Source of the DNA: Narthecium ossifragum
Lineage: Eukaryota; Streptophyta; Magnoliopsida; Dioscoreales; Nartheciaceae
NCBI GenBank assembly: GCA_963920575.1
Contig: OY986965.1
Coordinates: forward strand, 2,789,072-2,853,071
DNA: 64,000 nucleotides
Reading direction: 5' to 3'
Of this stretch, positions 50,746 through 62,504 are shown piece by piece. Position numbers and translations under genes: made by a program. Position 1 is the first letter of the stretch. The number at the start of each line of letters is the position of its first letter. The notes under the pieces are model-generated. The model did no database searches, was not told the DNA's origin, and worked only from the letters and a program-made list of their open reading frames with translations.

Positions 50746-51189
50746 ATCCGCACATCCCTTCTCCTTCTTCCTTTAGTTCTTGCCTGAAACTAGCAGCCTC
50801 CTCATACCTGCATCTCTCGCATCTGCAGCGGAAACCCCATCTCTTTGGCATCTCCATCCGCTTCCTCAGCGGCACATATGCAAATGTGAGCTCCTCCTCA
50901 GCCTTGAGATCTCTAGATGCACTGATAACCACATTGGGATTGCACGAGTGATTTACAAAGGAAGGCAACATCCAGAACCCCACGCCAGAGTACCCGCTGT
51001 TCTTCCCCAAAGCTCTCGACAAAACAGCTTCTTCCGTCATACAATTCACGTCCAAGATCTTTAGAATCCTACCCACATCTGGATTTCCACTCTTTAGGAA
51101 GAAGCTCTCCTCCCTCGCCTCCGGCCTAAAGAGTTCCATACTGGGTATATCTAGCTCTGCTTCATCCTCTCCAGAGGACAATGTGTAGA

Positions 51190-52666
51190 TAGGAGTGAGC
51201 ATTCGGTTCTCGGTTCGGTTCTCGGTCCAGAACCGAAGAACCAAATTTTTTTCGGTCCAGATTTTACAGAACCGAACCGAACCAAAATTACATGGGAACC
51301 GAACCGAACCGAACCGAACCGAAATTTTCAGTTCCAAACTATTTAAAACCGAACCGAACCGAACTTTTTCGGTTCCAGGACCGAACCGAAAAAGTTGCTC
51401 AGGCTCTCAACTCATGCACAATGACAATATCATTAGCTTTCAAGCTCTCAAATTGAAGAGTTCTGCACAGATTTAATATTACATTTGCTATGCATGCCAA
51501 AAGATTGAAAACCTGGAAGTAAAATTGAGAAAGAATAAGCAAACATGAAGAACCAAAAATATTGGATTCAACAACTAATGAGCCATCTGTTGGAACATTA
51601 AAAGATCAATCCGCAGTATAAAGAGAGGATGAGGGGGAGAGCTATGGTGTCGCCGGAGTTATGGTGTCGCCGGAGAAAAGATGAGAAGAGGCAGAAACAT
51701 AGACAATAGACACAATGAGTACCGGCGATGAGGGCACCAACCAGCACAGCAGTTATGGTGTCGCGGGCAGAGGACAACGAGGGCGACCGGCCAGCGACGA
51801 GGTCGAGGAAGTAGGCCGGCGGCGTTGGCGTTGGGCTCTCGTCAGGGGGAGAGCTTGGAAGAGAGGGAGAGCCCGAGCGGACGACAACGAGGGCGGACGG
51901 TAGCGCGAGCGGACGGAGACGAGGGCGGGCCGCGGGCGGACGACAACGAGGGCGAGCGGCCAGCGACGAGGTCGAGGAAGGAGGCCGGCGGCGTTGGCGT
52001 TGGGCTCTCGTCAGGGGGAGAGCCCGAGCGGACGACAACGAGGGCGGACGGTAGCGCGAGCGGACGGAGACGAGGGCGGGCCGCGGGCGGACGACAAAGA
52101 GGGCGAGCGGCCGGAGACGAGGTCGAGGAAGGAGGCCGGCAGCGTTGGCGTTGACGAGGGAGAGCCCGAGCGGACGACAAGGAGGGCAGACGGTAGCGCG
52201 AGCGGACGGAGAAGAGGGCGGGCCGCGGGTGGACGACAACGAGGGCGACCGACCGGCGATGAGGAAGGAGGCCGGCCGGCGACGAGGTCGAGGAGGGAGA
52301 GCTTGGAAGAGAGGGAGAGGAGGAAAGGGCGGTGTATTTGGGGTTAGGGCATCATCGCGATTCGTGAGAACTGAGAAGGCTGAAGCCTTCAGGCTTTTTC
52401 TTTGGGCTTACTTGATTAAATGGCTAGACCGGGTCACCTTGACCGGGTTAGACCAACCGGGTTAGACCATATATGTATGAAAACTTCGGTTCTGACCCGA
52501 ACCGAACCGAAATTTTTTTAAAGAACCGAATCCGAACCGAAACCCGAACTTTTCATACATGCCAGAACCGAACCGAACCGAAAAACCGAAAAAACCGAAC
52601 CGAATGGACCGAACTAATTCGGTTCGGTTCGATTTTTCGGGTTCGGTTCGGTTCTGCTCACCCCTA
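51190..52666. mobile_element. hAT-type element in the SET coding region
   Basis: A 1477-bp insertion. Termini TAGGAGTGAGC and GCTCACCCCTA are inverted, flanked by an exact 8-bp duplication TGTGTAGA (51182-51189, 52667-52674), the hAT hallmark. Subterminal arrays of GGTTCGGTTCGG / CCGAACCGAACC follow both ends. The interior holds a GC-rich tandem repeat. No transposase. Confidence 0.92.
51770..52320. repeat. GC-rich tandem repeat inside the hAT element
   Basis: About three units of roughly 150-190 bp built from GCGGACGACAACGAGGGCG, GACGGTAGCGCGAGCGGACG and GGCGTTGGCGTTG. Long open frames on both strands come from the repeat. Confidence 0.75.
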
Positions 52667-53493
52667 TGTGTAGACCAAGTAGAGCATTCTGCTGCATTTC
52701 TCAGTTGCATTCGAGGATCCTATCCACGAAGTCCTTCCACATTACCAACCGAGCATTGTCTTCGGACCCATCTCTGATCTCCGGCGATATACCTCTCCAG
52801 ATCACCACTGCCTTTGTTATCGCCACAGGCGTCCCGGTTTCGACGCTCTTCGTAGCAAAAAGCCCTCTTCCTCCACTCGCCAACCTCCTGATCTCCACCG
52901 GACCCACGTACTCCGCGAGCTCCGGTGACTTCCCGTCGAACCCACTCAAAACCCACTCCGAGAGATCCAGAGCTTCTGTCCTCGACTGCAACTCCAGCTT
53001 CCGGCATCGGCCCAACAGCTCACGAATCGCTTCGTTGTTCCCGTTCGCTTGATTGGAGACAATAGCCCTCTGGAAGCATTCCACCGCTCTCGAATAGCGA
53101 TCGAGCTCGAGCAAGACCTTTCCTTTACAGACGAGGGTCTTCAGGTGCGACGGCTCGATCTCGAGAGCACCATCGCAGTCCTCCAATGCGCCGGAGAGGT
53201 CCCTCACCCGGAACCGGCCCTCCGCCCGATTCAAAAACGCCAAGCAGAGCGTTTTTCGAAGCTTGGCGGCGTCAGCGGGTCCTCCGCCGGCGGAGTGGCG
53301 GCGGCAGAGGCAGATGAGGTGGGTATAGAGGCTGATGTACTCCTTCCAGTCCTCCCTGAGCATCAGCTCCTTGGCTCTCGACCTCAGTTGCTGCAGCTCC
53401 TCCTCCATTATAGGACCTATCCTTTTGGTTCTGTGGGGATTCGAGGGTTCAAAATTGAAATCGGATCCACAGGTCGCGGATACGATTCATATT

Positions 53494-54173
53494 AGGGTAA
53501 TTTTATATGCGCAACGACAATTCATAAGTGCACTCATATTTCATGTAAAATATCGAAATTGCTTTTATCCTTATCTTCCACCAATCAGCCTTCAACGCCC
53601 CTTGCTGTCGCCGCCGGCCACCGGCCACCTATTCCGGCTAGGCCCGCCCCTCTCATTCTCCGACATCTCCCTCACCTCTCTACTCCACCATCTTCTCTTC
53701 ATCTCCTACCTCCTCTATAGCTCGCAACCTCCACCATCGTCGACCTCGATCTCCGTCCTCCTCACGGATCCGACACCGCCTCCTCAGCATCGAACATCTC
53801 CCGAAGCCCTGTCTTCCCTGACGACGTCCACCTCGACGCCCCACGGTCTCCCACATCGCCGACATCGACCTCGATCTTCGTCTTCCTCACGGATCTCGTC
53901 GCCCCTCTCAACTCCGCCGACTCCAACGAGGCCGAGCAGGAGAAGGGAGAGAGAGAGAGAGAGAGCGGACGAGAGAGAGGGAGAGAAAGGAGAGAGAACG
54001 AGCGGGAGGAGGAGAGAAAGGAGAGAGAGACGATTGCCACTCGGCCTCGTCGACTGCCGTCGGTGACCAGCACCACCACCATCACCACAAGAGAGATGAC
54101 AAAGGGGTATTTTCGATATTTTTAAAAAGTCATGGTGCACTTACATGTTTTGGTTGTGCATATAACATGACCC
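53494..54173. mobile_element. 680-bp Mutator-like TIR element
   Basis: Flanked by TTCATATTA on both sides (53485-53493, 54174-54182). TIRs of about 70 bp: the left starts GGGTAATTTTATATGCGCAA, the right read inward GGGTCATGTTATATGCACAA, both reaching AAGTGCAC and AAAATATCGAAA. The interior is GC-rich (Pro/Ser-coding, then GAGAGA tracts) without a recognised domain. It lies 86 bases upstream of the TPR-SET ATG. Confidence 0.88.
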
Positions 54174-54300
54174 TTCATATTAATACCCATCTATCTATCC
54201 AATTAATCCCCACCATTCCTGTTAAGTAGATTGATTCCAGACGGTGAGGATTAGCTATTGCACCGATGTGCAATAACTACCTATTGTACCCCTAAATCCG

Positions 54301-54495
54301 GTGCAATAAGGGAAAGAAGGAGGGCGGATTAGCGGTGGGAATCGTGCCACGTGTGAGCATCTGGGTAGGCTGACGTCCACTGATTGGATCTAGAAAGTGG
54401 TTCGAATCTGGCTTCGATCAGCTTGGGCTGGGGATCTGGGCTTTTGTCCTACATGGCCCCGAAAGTTTCCATTCCACTTTAATGGAATTAATTAT
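54301..54495. other. intergenic
   Basis: Short unassigned sequence between the inverted repeat and the next element. Confidence 0.5.
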
Positions 54496-55862
54496 GGGGT
54501 ATTTGACCATAACCTCATATTTAACCCCCCTCTTTGTAAAAGCGCCAATATCTTTGTCACAAACCCCATACAGCTTGTTTTAATCAATAAACCCAAATTG
54601 CGTAAAAAAGACCCAAATACGCTTATTTTATTTTTCTTTTTTTCTCAGCCTTTTCTCTCTCCTCTCTCACCTCCGGCCAGAGAAACTCTCGGCTCACCTA
54701 CTCCGGCGACCTCGCTGAGAAATCCATCTTCTCCGACGATCACACAGCTAACCTCAACTCAGACGACCTCACCGGCAACAACCATCACCCGCCGCCACCT
54801 CCAACGACGAAGCCTCGGCCCCCTGCAACCCCCCCCCCCCCCCTCTCCACTCCGCCGTCACCGGAGACCTCTCCCAAGGTCCCCTACGCCAAGGAACTTC
54901 CCGTCACCTCCGACGTCCAGCCCGAGCATCCATGATTGTCCGATCAAGGGCGGAGCATCATGGCTCAACCCCTCACCACCACCCGACTCTTCTCCATTCT
55001 CTTATCCAAGAGTACCGCCGTCGCCTCCTTAGATTCGACATTTACGGCGGCGCCACCGACGATCCTGCGACGTGGATCGAGTCCCTAGGCCACCACGACT
55101 TCATTCCTACCGGCGCCGTCGACCGCCGGTCCGTCCTCGTCATTGATCAACGCCTGAGCTCTCTCAGTCATCCGATCAGCCTTGCATCGAGTTGAGCCGG
55201 TTTGAATTGATAGCATTTGAGCATGATCTTAACAAATTGACACCCCCCTAGCCAGATTGGACAAGATCATGCCCATCAAGCTCAGTCACAGCTGAATCCG
55301 ATCATGCCCATCAAGCTCAGTCACAACTGAATTCGATCATGCCCAGATCCAGCAATCCATACTTGACAAGATTACAACCAGATTGGGCCAGTTTGGATCG
55401 GATTAGATCACATCCGAACCTGAATTGAGCCAGATTAAACTGATTTACACATCAAAATTGTACATAAAATTTGGAAAATTCACAATCTAAAATTGACAAA
55501 AATGCATTTTCATATTTTTAAATGTATTTTCATATTTTTAAATTCATTTTCATCTTTTTATATGCATTTTCATCTTTTAAAATGCATTTTCATCTATTCT
55601 GCATTTTCATCTTTTTAAATTTATTTTCATCTTTCTAAATTCATTTTCATCTTTTTACATGCATTTTCATCTTTTTAAATTCATTTTCATCTTTCTAAAT
55701 GCATTTTCATCTTTTAAAAGGCATTTTCATCTTTTTAAATTCATTTTCATCTTTCATGTATTTTCATCTTTTTAACTCTATTTTCATCATTTTAGATGTA
55801 TTTTCATTTTTTTTAACTTATTTTTATACTTTTAACTCTATTTTCATATTTTTAAATGCATG
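54496..55862. mobile_element. truncated relative of the 5.46-kb TIR element
   Basis: Starts GGGGTATTTGACCATAACC, matching the left terminus at 40173, and repeats the same internal order: CT-rich stretch (54640-54680), GC-rich Pro/Ser-coding block with a C-run (54828-54841), GATC/AATTGAGCC tract (55200-55450) and a degenerate TTTTCATCTTT array (55500-55862). The right part is missing, replaced at 55863 by element B. Confidence 0.7.
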
Positions 55863-56694
55863 AAAGTGATGTGGAGGCGACGGGAGTCTGGCGAGGGAGG
55901 GAGTCCTAGAGGAGGGGAGCGATGGTCGGGATTGTGGGAGAGGGGAAGAGAGGGCGTTAGGCTCAAGGGAGAGAGAGAGCGATGGTCGGGATCCTGGGCG
56001 AGGCTTTCCTAGGCTGGAGTTGTTGAAGTGCGGTGGGCTCGAGGTCGTCCTAATCCGGCGACGGTGGAGATGGGGCAACGCGAGAGAGGAATTGCCGGCC
56101 ACGACGGGGAGGAGATGGAGGAGATGATGGGGCGGCGACGATGAAGAGTTGCGGGGCGTCGTCGGGGAAGAAACGCGGCAACGACGATGGGGGAGATGGG
56201 GCGACGACGATGAGGAGTTGCGGCGAGATGCGGGGCGTTGTCGGGGAAGAAACGCGGCAACGGCGACGGGGGAGATGGGGCAACGCGACGGAGGAATTTC
56301 CAACCACGACAGGGAGGAGATGATGGGTCGGCGACGATGAGGAGTTGCGGCTACAACGAGGAGGAGATCTAGGGCGTAGACGGGGAGGAGATCTGGGGCG
56401 GCGGCCGCCGAGATGCGGCGAGATGCAGGGCGTCGACGGGGAGGGGATCTGAGGCGGCGGCCGGCGAGATGCGGGGCAACGTGAGAGAAAGGGAGGAGAT
56501 GTGGGGCAAAGTGAGAGAGAGGAGGAGATATCTAGGGATTTTTTAGCTGGCTTAGTATCAGTCGTGGGTTAAAATGGGCTTGTGTAAGCTATCAATGATG
56601 TGGCATGATGTGCATCCTTGGATAAAATTGGACTCATCTTGGCCGTAGGGAGGATGATATGGCGTAGATAGATGGTAAGACCTAAACAGAACCC
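55863..56694 (-). mobile_element. GC-rich element B (inverted relative of element A)
   Basis: Minus-strand sequence starting GGGTTCTGTTTAGGTC at 56694 and collinear with 34405-36010, but lacking the 800-bp MITE at 34886-35684. It breaks off at 55863, inside the block that in A reads CCTCCACATCGCC. A 60-bp scrap of the same family lies at 62505-62570. Confidence 0.65.
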
Positions 56695-56926
56695 TCTTCT
56701 AGTTGTCTCTCTGTCCCTACATAGACGCCGTTAAATATCGCCGTCAGTGCGCCTAACTGCGTGACTGGATCACCTTTTCACTTCAGATCACACTCGGACT
56801 CATGGGCCGCAAGAGAGAAGCGCTTCATTCGTCGTAGACCATCGCGGCCCGGCCCAATTGCCTGGTTCTAGCTATCATCCAACCATATCTCTGACTCGCA
56901 TCGGAAGAAGCCTTCTTCATATAGAA
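56695..56926 (+). promoter_or_regulatory. promoter/5' UTR of the 56927 gene
   Basis: Host sequence between element B and the ATG. It holds GCCGTTAAAT and CGGCCCGGCCCAATT motifs; GGCCCA-type elements are common in plant housekeeping promoters. No convincing TATA box. Confidence 0.3.
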
Positions 56927-58203
56927 ATGGGGTCTCTGCTTCACCCGGTCGGCTTACCGCACCAAACAACTCTCTGGTCTCCTCCTCTCCTCAAAGCCCT
57001 CTCGCTCCCGGGGGCGACCAGCTCACTCATCTCCACCACTCGAGGCCTCCTCTTCTCGAGGCGACTCACAAGCCACGCAGCGCCTCGTCGCCGCTGGATT
57101 CGGCGGCTGTCGAACCCCAACCGTGGGATTTCGGGAGGAGAGGTCCCCGAAGCCCCCGTCGAAGAGCTCAGGGTCCCCGACGCTTGGCTCCTCCCCTCCA
57201 ATGCTTTAGAGGTTCATATCGTGTTTTGAGGCATTTGTTCTTTGATTCACTAGTTTTTGGATATGCTACAAAGCATTTGATTCCGAATTGACTGGTTTTC
57301 TAGAGCCCAAGTATGCCCAAGTCGAGTTCTTTTGACAAATTTGAAGTAGATTGCATGCTTTTAAGCTATTTAATCTCAGTTTGCATATTCGACTCTAAAT
57401 TGACCAGTTATGTTTGTAGGAATTCAGAGACATTGGTACGTTTAGGACTAACATGTTATCGTAGAGATTCACTCCTTAACCCCAGCAAAGTGGCCTTTTT
57501 GGACCCTTCGATGGTCTTAAGAAAAGCATCCATATTGTTGTCATGTAATCCTATCTGGCGGTTATCAAATTTTGAGTACAATCTAGATTGTTATGAGACT
57601 CTTGATGCATGTACAAAACACCTCTGTCTACAATCTGAATCGAGTTATAATCATTTAAACATTTCATCTCCATCAAGTCCTGTTTTGTTGTTTGTAAGAT
57701 ATAAAAGCTAGATCAACATTTGCAGCAACGCATTACAGCAATGCTGCCCCCGATTCTATCTATTGTACCCTTAGAAATGTTACATTATTGATTTCCTTCC
57801 TTTGAACTCCTATTTTTCAAAGTATCATCGCGAGTGGTCTAATATATGTGATGTAAAACTCTGGATGTATGTCATATATTATCATGGTTTGCCTGGATTA
57901 TCTGAGTTTCTGCAGCACTCTTAACAGGAATCAGAATGGCTTAGAGTAACCCTGCACAAATGGTTGGATGATGAATACTGTCCTGAACCTTCCAATGTGG
58001 AAATCAGCAGGCTTGCTGCATGGTCCTACTATCAGTCTTTGATGTCCAAACAGACTGAATTGGGTGAAATTCTGCTGAAGATGGCAAGAGATTTGGAAAA
58101 TCTTTCTTACCAACAGAGCTTTCACGGAGCATTCTCTTCAGCAAATGCGGCTGTGCAGCTGATAACGCAGAGAATAATGGATTCCTGTGGAACAGAAGCA
58201 TAG
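56927..58203 (+). CDS. conserved plant protein of unknown function, probably organellar
   Basis: Two exons, 56927-57211 and 57928-58203, join in phase 0 (SNALE | ESEWLRVTLHKWLDDEYCPE) to a 186-residue protein ending SCGTEA. The N terminus (MGSLLHPVGLPHQTTLWSPP) is rich in Ser, Leu and Arg with no acidic residue for about 70 positions, like a plastid or mitochondrial presequence. The C-terminal half has a dense helical look: VEISRLAAWSYYQSLMSKQT, LGEILLKMARDLENLSYQQS, FHGAFSSANAAVQLITQRIM. I recognise this as a family conserved in land plants but know no function. Splice sites are GAG|GTTCAT and TTAACAG|GAATC. It looks intact although hemmed in by transposons. Confidence 0.8.
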
Positions 58204-58266
58204 CTGATTGCATCGATCTTTGGAAGACTATTTTTAGTGAAGGCTCTACCCGTTTCACGACTACAA
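58204..58266 (+). other. start of 3' UTR, cut by an LTR element
   Basis: Only 63 bases of host-like sequence remain after the stop codon before TGTCACACCTCGACCC, where LTR-type DNA begins. Any polyadenylation signal must be supplied by the insertion. Confidence 0.45.
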
Positions 58267-60010
58267 GTCATGTCACACCTCGACCCAGAAAACCCATCCG
58301 AGCCGAGGCGTGAGGGGCAACCTACACTATTCATCTCCAGCTGGCGCGATACAATGCGGAATTATAGTTTAACTTAAACAATTTATAATCCAGAGGTAAA
58401 CATATATTCAATTTGCGTAACTGACTCGCCTTGAAATATGTCGTTAAGTATATCAAAGACGGACAAAACTATTTACCGGACTAATAGCTAACTACAATGT
58501 AGTTAGTGGAAGCACGGGTCGAATCCTCAAAGAATTGGATGATTGAATTAGTCAAAGTGATATGATCTCTAAAATAGTTGGAATTAATATGGTTGATTTG
58601 TTGAGCTGTTTAAACTAAAGTATTCTAGAAACAATTAACGCTAAGAGATTTATCAAGAAAGAAGTCCTAGGGAATTCCAATCCGAATTAGGGTCTAAATA
58701 TTTTCTCTATGAATTAAGATGAATAACATCTAAATGAGATGGTCGAAATTGGGGATCGACGAGCGTAGGATTAGTATCGCTCGCCGCTAATGAGACGTCG
58801 GGTTAGGATCATCTCATCGCGTGAATTACAAGGTGAATGTCCATGATCGAGGCTTTAATCCGATCATAGCTCAACAATCGCCGACTTAAGGTCCTATTGT
58901 TGGCAAGAGATCAAGGTTTTGTATGACTAAGGTCTTGGATTGAGGTGGGTTTAATACCTCAATTCAATCCTCCATCTAAGTCAAGAATGATAAGTAGGAT
59001 AGCTTTGGCTTGGGGTGGTTCTAGCACCTCAAGATCTTATCCTAAGATCAAGAGTTGGCCATGGTTCTAGCATGACCTACTCTTTGAGGGATTACATCAA
59101 ATACCTAACATGCACCTAATGCTCGAACAATTAAATGCAAACATAGATACTCCAAACATTCAAGAGTAGATTTTATTGAAGAAATAGGGAATTGAATCCG
59201 AATTCATACAAAGATTCCATCTCACAAACGTTATTACATCAAAGATTACAAGAGAAATCTAAAAGAAACACCTAAGACATCATAGAATTCCCAAGGATGA
59301 GGATTTTAGTTACTCATCTTGGTTGGACGATTCATAGGAAGAGAGGCTTCATCCATCTTCTCCATTGACCTCCACCTTTTGATCCCTAAATCCTTGGGAA
59401 TGGAAGGAAAAATCTCAAGAGTATCAAGAGGGAAGAAGGCTGGAAAGAGAGGGAAAAGAAGAGAGAAAAAGATCCTCAAATTAGAGCCAAAACCCCTCTT
59501 TATAGACCCCAAGTCGTGGATCCTCGGATTAGATCCGAGCCGTCCATTTATAACTGTCAGCGATCTTGGATCGATCCGAAGTAAGCTTGGATCGATCCAA
59601 GATGAGCAAAAGATCATAGCTTTCTGGGAAGGAAATATGGATCGATCCCAATTAAATGTGGATCGATCCAATTTGTACCCAAGAATAAGTGCTCTTGGGA
59701 AAAGAAATATGGATCGATCCCATGACGGTTTGGATCGATCTATTTTGTACCGAACTCTCTAGGAAAAGATATTTGGATCGATCCATTAAGAATCCGGATC
59801 AATCCAACATTGGATAAAAAATATGGCCTTCTGGAAGGATCGGGATCGATCCAAAATGTCCTTGGATCGATCCAAATTGTCCTTGGATCGATCCAAATTG
59901 TCCTTGGATCGATCCGAATTAAGCTGAATCTGTATAATTGATGTCTTTTGGCTCGAAATCAATGCAACTCTTTTCGTAAGCTCTTGTACCTGAAACCATA
60001 TGAAAAGATA
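58267..60010 (-). mobile_element. LTR-retrotransposon-derived sequence
   Basis: Starts TGTCACACCTCGACCC, resembling the TGTCACGCC..CGACCC termini common in plant Ty3/gypsy LTRs. A stretch near 58510 (GAAGCACGGGTCGAATCCTC) resembles the non-coding region of plant Ty3 elements. On the minus strand two TATA boxes (TATAAATG at about 59545 and TATAAAGA at about 59500) lie downstream of a dense GGATCGATCC cluster. No protein domain is seen. The boundary with the next LTR-like block is approximate. Confidence 0.55.
59567..59925. promoter_or_regulatory. GATCGATC cluster upstream of LTR TATA boxes
   Basis: Eleven perfect GATCGATC sites plus a variant (GATCAATC) in 360 bp, most as (T/A)TGGATCGATCC. 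The last three are tandem 20-21-bp units containing CTTGGATCGATCC.AATTGTC. In minus orientation they sit 20-425 bases upstream of the two TATA boxes. Confidence 0.75.
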
Positions 60011-62504
60011 TTAAAAATGCATTGCTTGAGAGCTAACAAAGCCCAGTTGAATGGGTGAATTATGTATATTTTGTGACTTATCAGTAACATCAGTTGTACT
60101 ATTCAATATTTGATACAAATCTTCCAATGAAAGAATATTATACAATAATCTCAAAAGTCCTCGAAATGTACATAATTTACAAAATCTGTCAAAAGTACAA
60201 CAGTCGTCCTCCAGCAACCTCAAACACCTCTGGATGTAGTCGCGGCGCCAAAAGCTGATCACGCCGGCTCTACTGAAAAAGAACTGGCGCCTGCACCTGC
60301 AAACGCAGCCCGGGTAGGAGTGAGCGATAAGCTCAGTAGGGTTCTACTCTACGGCACACTGAAGGGAGGAAAACAACAACAGTGTTGTCTCCCCGCCTAA
60401 GTCTAACGGATGCCACGGCTCCCATAACCCAGTTGATGTCCCAATGGCTCCTTTCATGAAACCTCTCTCATGAACATGTTACCAGGAGGCCAAGGAACAG
60501 TAACATGCAAGATCACCCTTACCCAAGCTGGAATACCAAGACTTGGGGAAACACGTCAAGGACGCATCAACATCCATCCTTAGCACATGGCTTTGGAAGA
60601 CAACACGACCTCTAAACCTCAAACACTGATTCAAGTCAACTGTCGCAATCCTCAATCACAAGAGATTCGATTAAACAATCACACCCTAATCCTGACTACC
60701 CAGCCGCGGTCCTAAGGCTAGATCCGAGCTACCCGAGAGCCTCGGATCGGCGATCAACCCATCGTCCGCCTAACCTCAAATGCCTCTAATGCAATCAAGA
60801 TGCATGCAATGCTCAGGCACAGATAACAAGATATAGGCATGCAACAAGATGTCATTAATCATACAGGCCTAGGCATAGCTTACAGCTAGCCAAAGGGCAA
60901 GCATAGCAAAGGCCTCAATTACAGATAATCTACGCTAACCAACCAAACATCTGAGCAAAGCATGAACACAGATATACAACAGTCTTCAGTGCTCTCTTGC
61001 ACCTGACAGATGCGGGGTAACTGACCACAGTTATACAATAGCCCTCGGCACTCGCCGGCAAGAGGCTAAGGTTCCACAATTCCTCATTAACTAACACTCA
61101 TAGCTAGCTAATGGTTAAGCAACCCAATATAGCATTTAACTACAAACAACCAAGTATTAAATGCAATCAAAACCATAGATTCGTCCACAAAGGAAGATAC
61201 TCGATTCGATCCTCAAACCCGATAGAAATCCTTTGAAAACTCCCCAAAACCCACATACATGCTTCCCAACATGTTTAGAGATCAAACCCTATTGAAAACC
61301 ATCCATGAAAAACCAGAAAACCAGGTTCAAGGGGCCACGGACAATGTCACGGTCGATCCGGGGATCGACCGTGAGACCACGGACGATGTCACGGTCGATC
61401 CGGCGATCGACCGTGAGACCAAGGCAAAGAAAACCAAAGGGGTGACGGTCGATCCACTCATCGACCCTGGGAAGCCCAAAACCAAACAGCGCCTGACGGT
61501 CGATGCGACGGTCGACCGTCAGGTAAATCGGAAAAAGGGAGAATCCCGCGATCGATCCATGCATCGATCGTGGGAGGTTAAAATCCCGACAGAGCCCGAC
61601 GGACGATGCGACGGTCGACCGTCAGGCCCAGAAAGAGCAAATCAATACTTGACGGTCGATGCACCGATCAACCGTCGAGCCTTAGGCACAGTTCATCAGA
61701 ACAGTGCCGGAAATCCAATTCTTTGGATTTCAAGGATCAAATCTTGTTGGAAAACCTTGAAACTTTGCAAGCATGCATAATCAACGATGGGGAAACCAAT
61801 GGTGAGAAGAAATCACATTTTTGACGGATAAATCTCCAATTTAGGTTAAAATGGCCGAAAACCGATAAACGGCGATAATACAAGATTCAGCCGATGAAAT
61901 ACGGAAATCGCGACGTAGGAATACTTCAAAGCCTCTATAACACATGCACAGCCAATTACACAACATTCTAATAAGTACTCCTACAGCGAAAAGGCAATAA
62001 ACCTATCCTAGGAGAACCCGATCCAAAGATCGAGGTAGAAACACCTACTTGATGAGATAGGGCAGCTCCTCCACGCATCCCCCAACTCCGTTCGTCGGAA
62101 ACCGCTCCTCAAAAGCCATCCTCCGATGCCCTAGCACCCAGCCGCATGAGAGAGAGAAGAAAGAGAACGACAAGAGAAGGAAAGAAGGAAAGAAAGAGAA
62201 AGAAGGAGCTTAAATAGAAAGCTGGAATCCATCACAGCCGTCTGATTCGATCTCTCCCGATCGAGCTCCGATCTTCCGATCGGACGTGCCCTAAAGGTTC
62301 TAATCAAACACATACATCAATCAAAGGCCATGTGTGCAACGCGGATGTGAAACCGACCACCATGGAGCATATTTACCAAAATGCCACTGGGTTCAAAAGC
62401 AGCGATGTGATCAACCGATCGCATCCCAAGGCCAACCGGGCCAAACCACAAACCCAGACCCCCGACCTAAAGCGGTCGGACCAGGTTGGAGGTATGGGTC
62501 CTCA
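60011..62504 (-). mobile_element. LTR-like element, minus orientation (third member of the 25.6-kb family)
   Basis: In minus orientation it starts TGTGAGGACCCATACC at 62504 and shares, in order, many blocks with 25629-27250: TTGCATTAGAGGCAT, GCTCTCGGGTAGCTCGGATC, TAGGACCG.GGCTGG, TTGGTAT.CCAGC.TGGGTAAG. It continues through a GAGCTTATCGCTCACTCC and GGCGCCGCGACTACATCCAG block to an AT-rich end, a layout typical of large plant Ty3 LTRs. A TATTTAAG box lies near 62205-62213. No coding domain. Confidence 0.65.
61340..61680. repeat. variant palindrome cluster (ACGGTCGATCC / GGATCGACCGT)
   Basis: At least six units in which GGTCGAT and ATCGACC half-sites face each other, for example ACGGTCGATCCGGGGATCGA followed by CCGT, plus one GCGATCGATCC. 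It occupies the same place in the LTR as the downstream GATCGATC clusters in the related copies. Confidence 0.65.

Larger units (their letters stand above)
50699..53408 (-). pseudogene. TPR-SET domain protein copy, broken by a hAT element
   Basis: N-terminal TPR region from the ATG at 53408 (MEEELQQLRSRAKELMLRED, FLNRAEGRFRVRDLSGALED, YSRAVECFQRAIVS), then the start of a SET domain (ASGGRGLFATKSVETG). The frame stops at 52701 (RILECN). After the hAT insertion (51190-52666), SET resumes with SSGEDEAELDIPSMELF, NHSCNPNVVISASRDL, EEELTFAYVPL and the post-SET cysteines FRCRCERC. With the hAT removed, one extra base (or two missing) is still needed near 52700 to keep the frame. Sequence ends soon after the post-SET motif, at the inverted repeat. 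Related plant proteins are lysine methyltransferase-like with longer C termini. Likely a captured, now dead copy. Confidence 0.85.

Noticed and set aside
51598..52239. 213-codon open frame on minus
   Set aside because: By-product of the GC-rich tandem units inside the hAT element.
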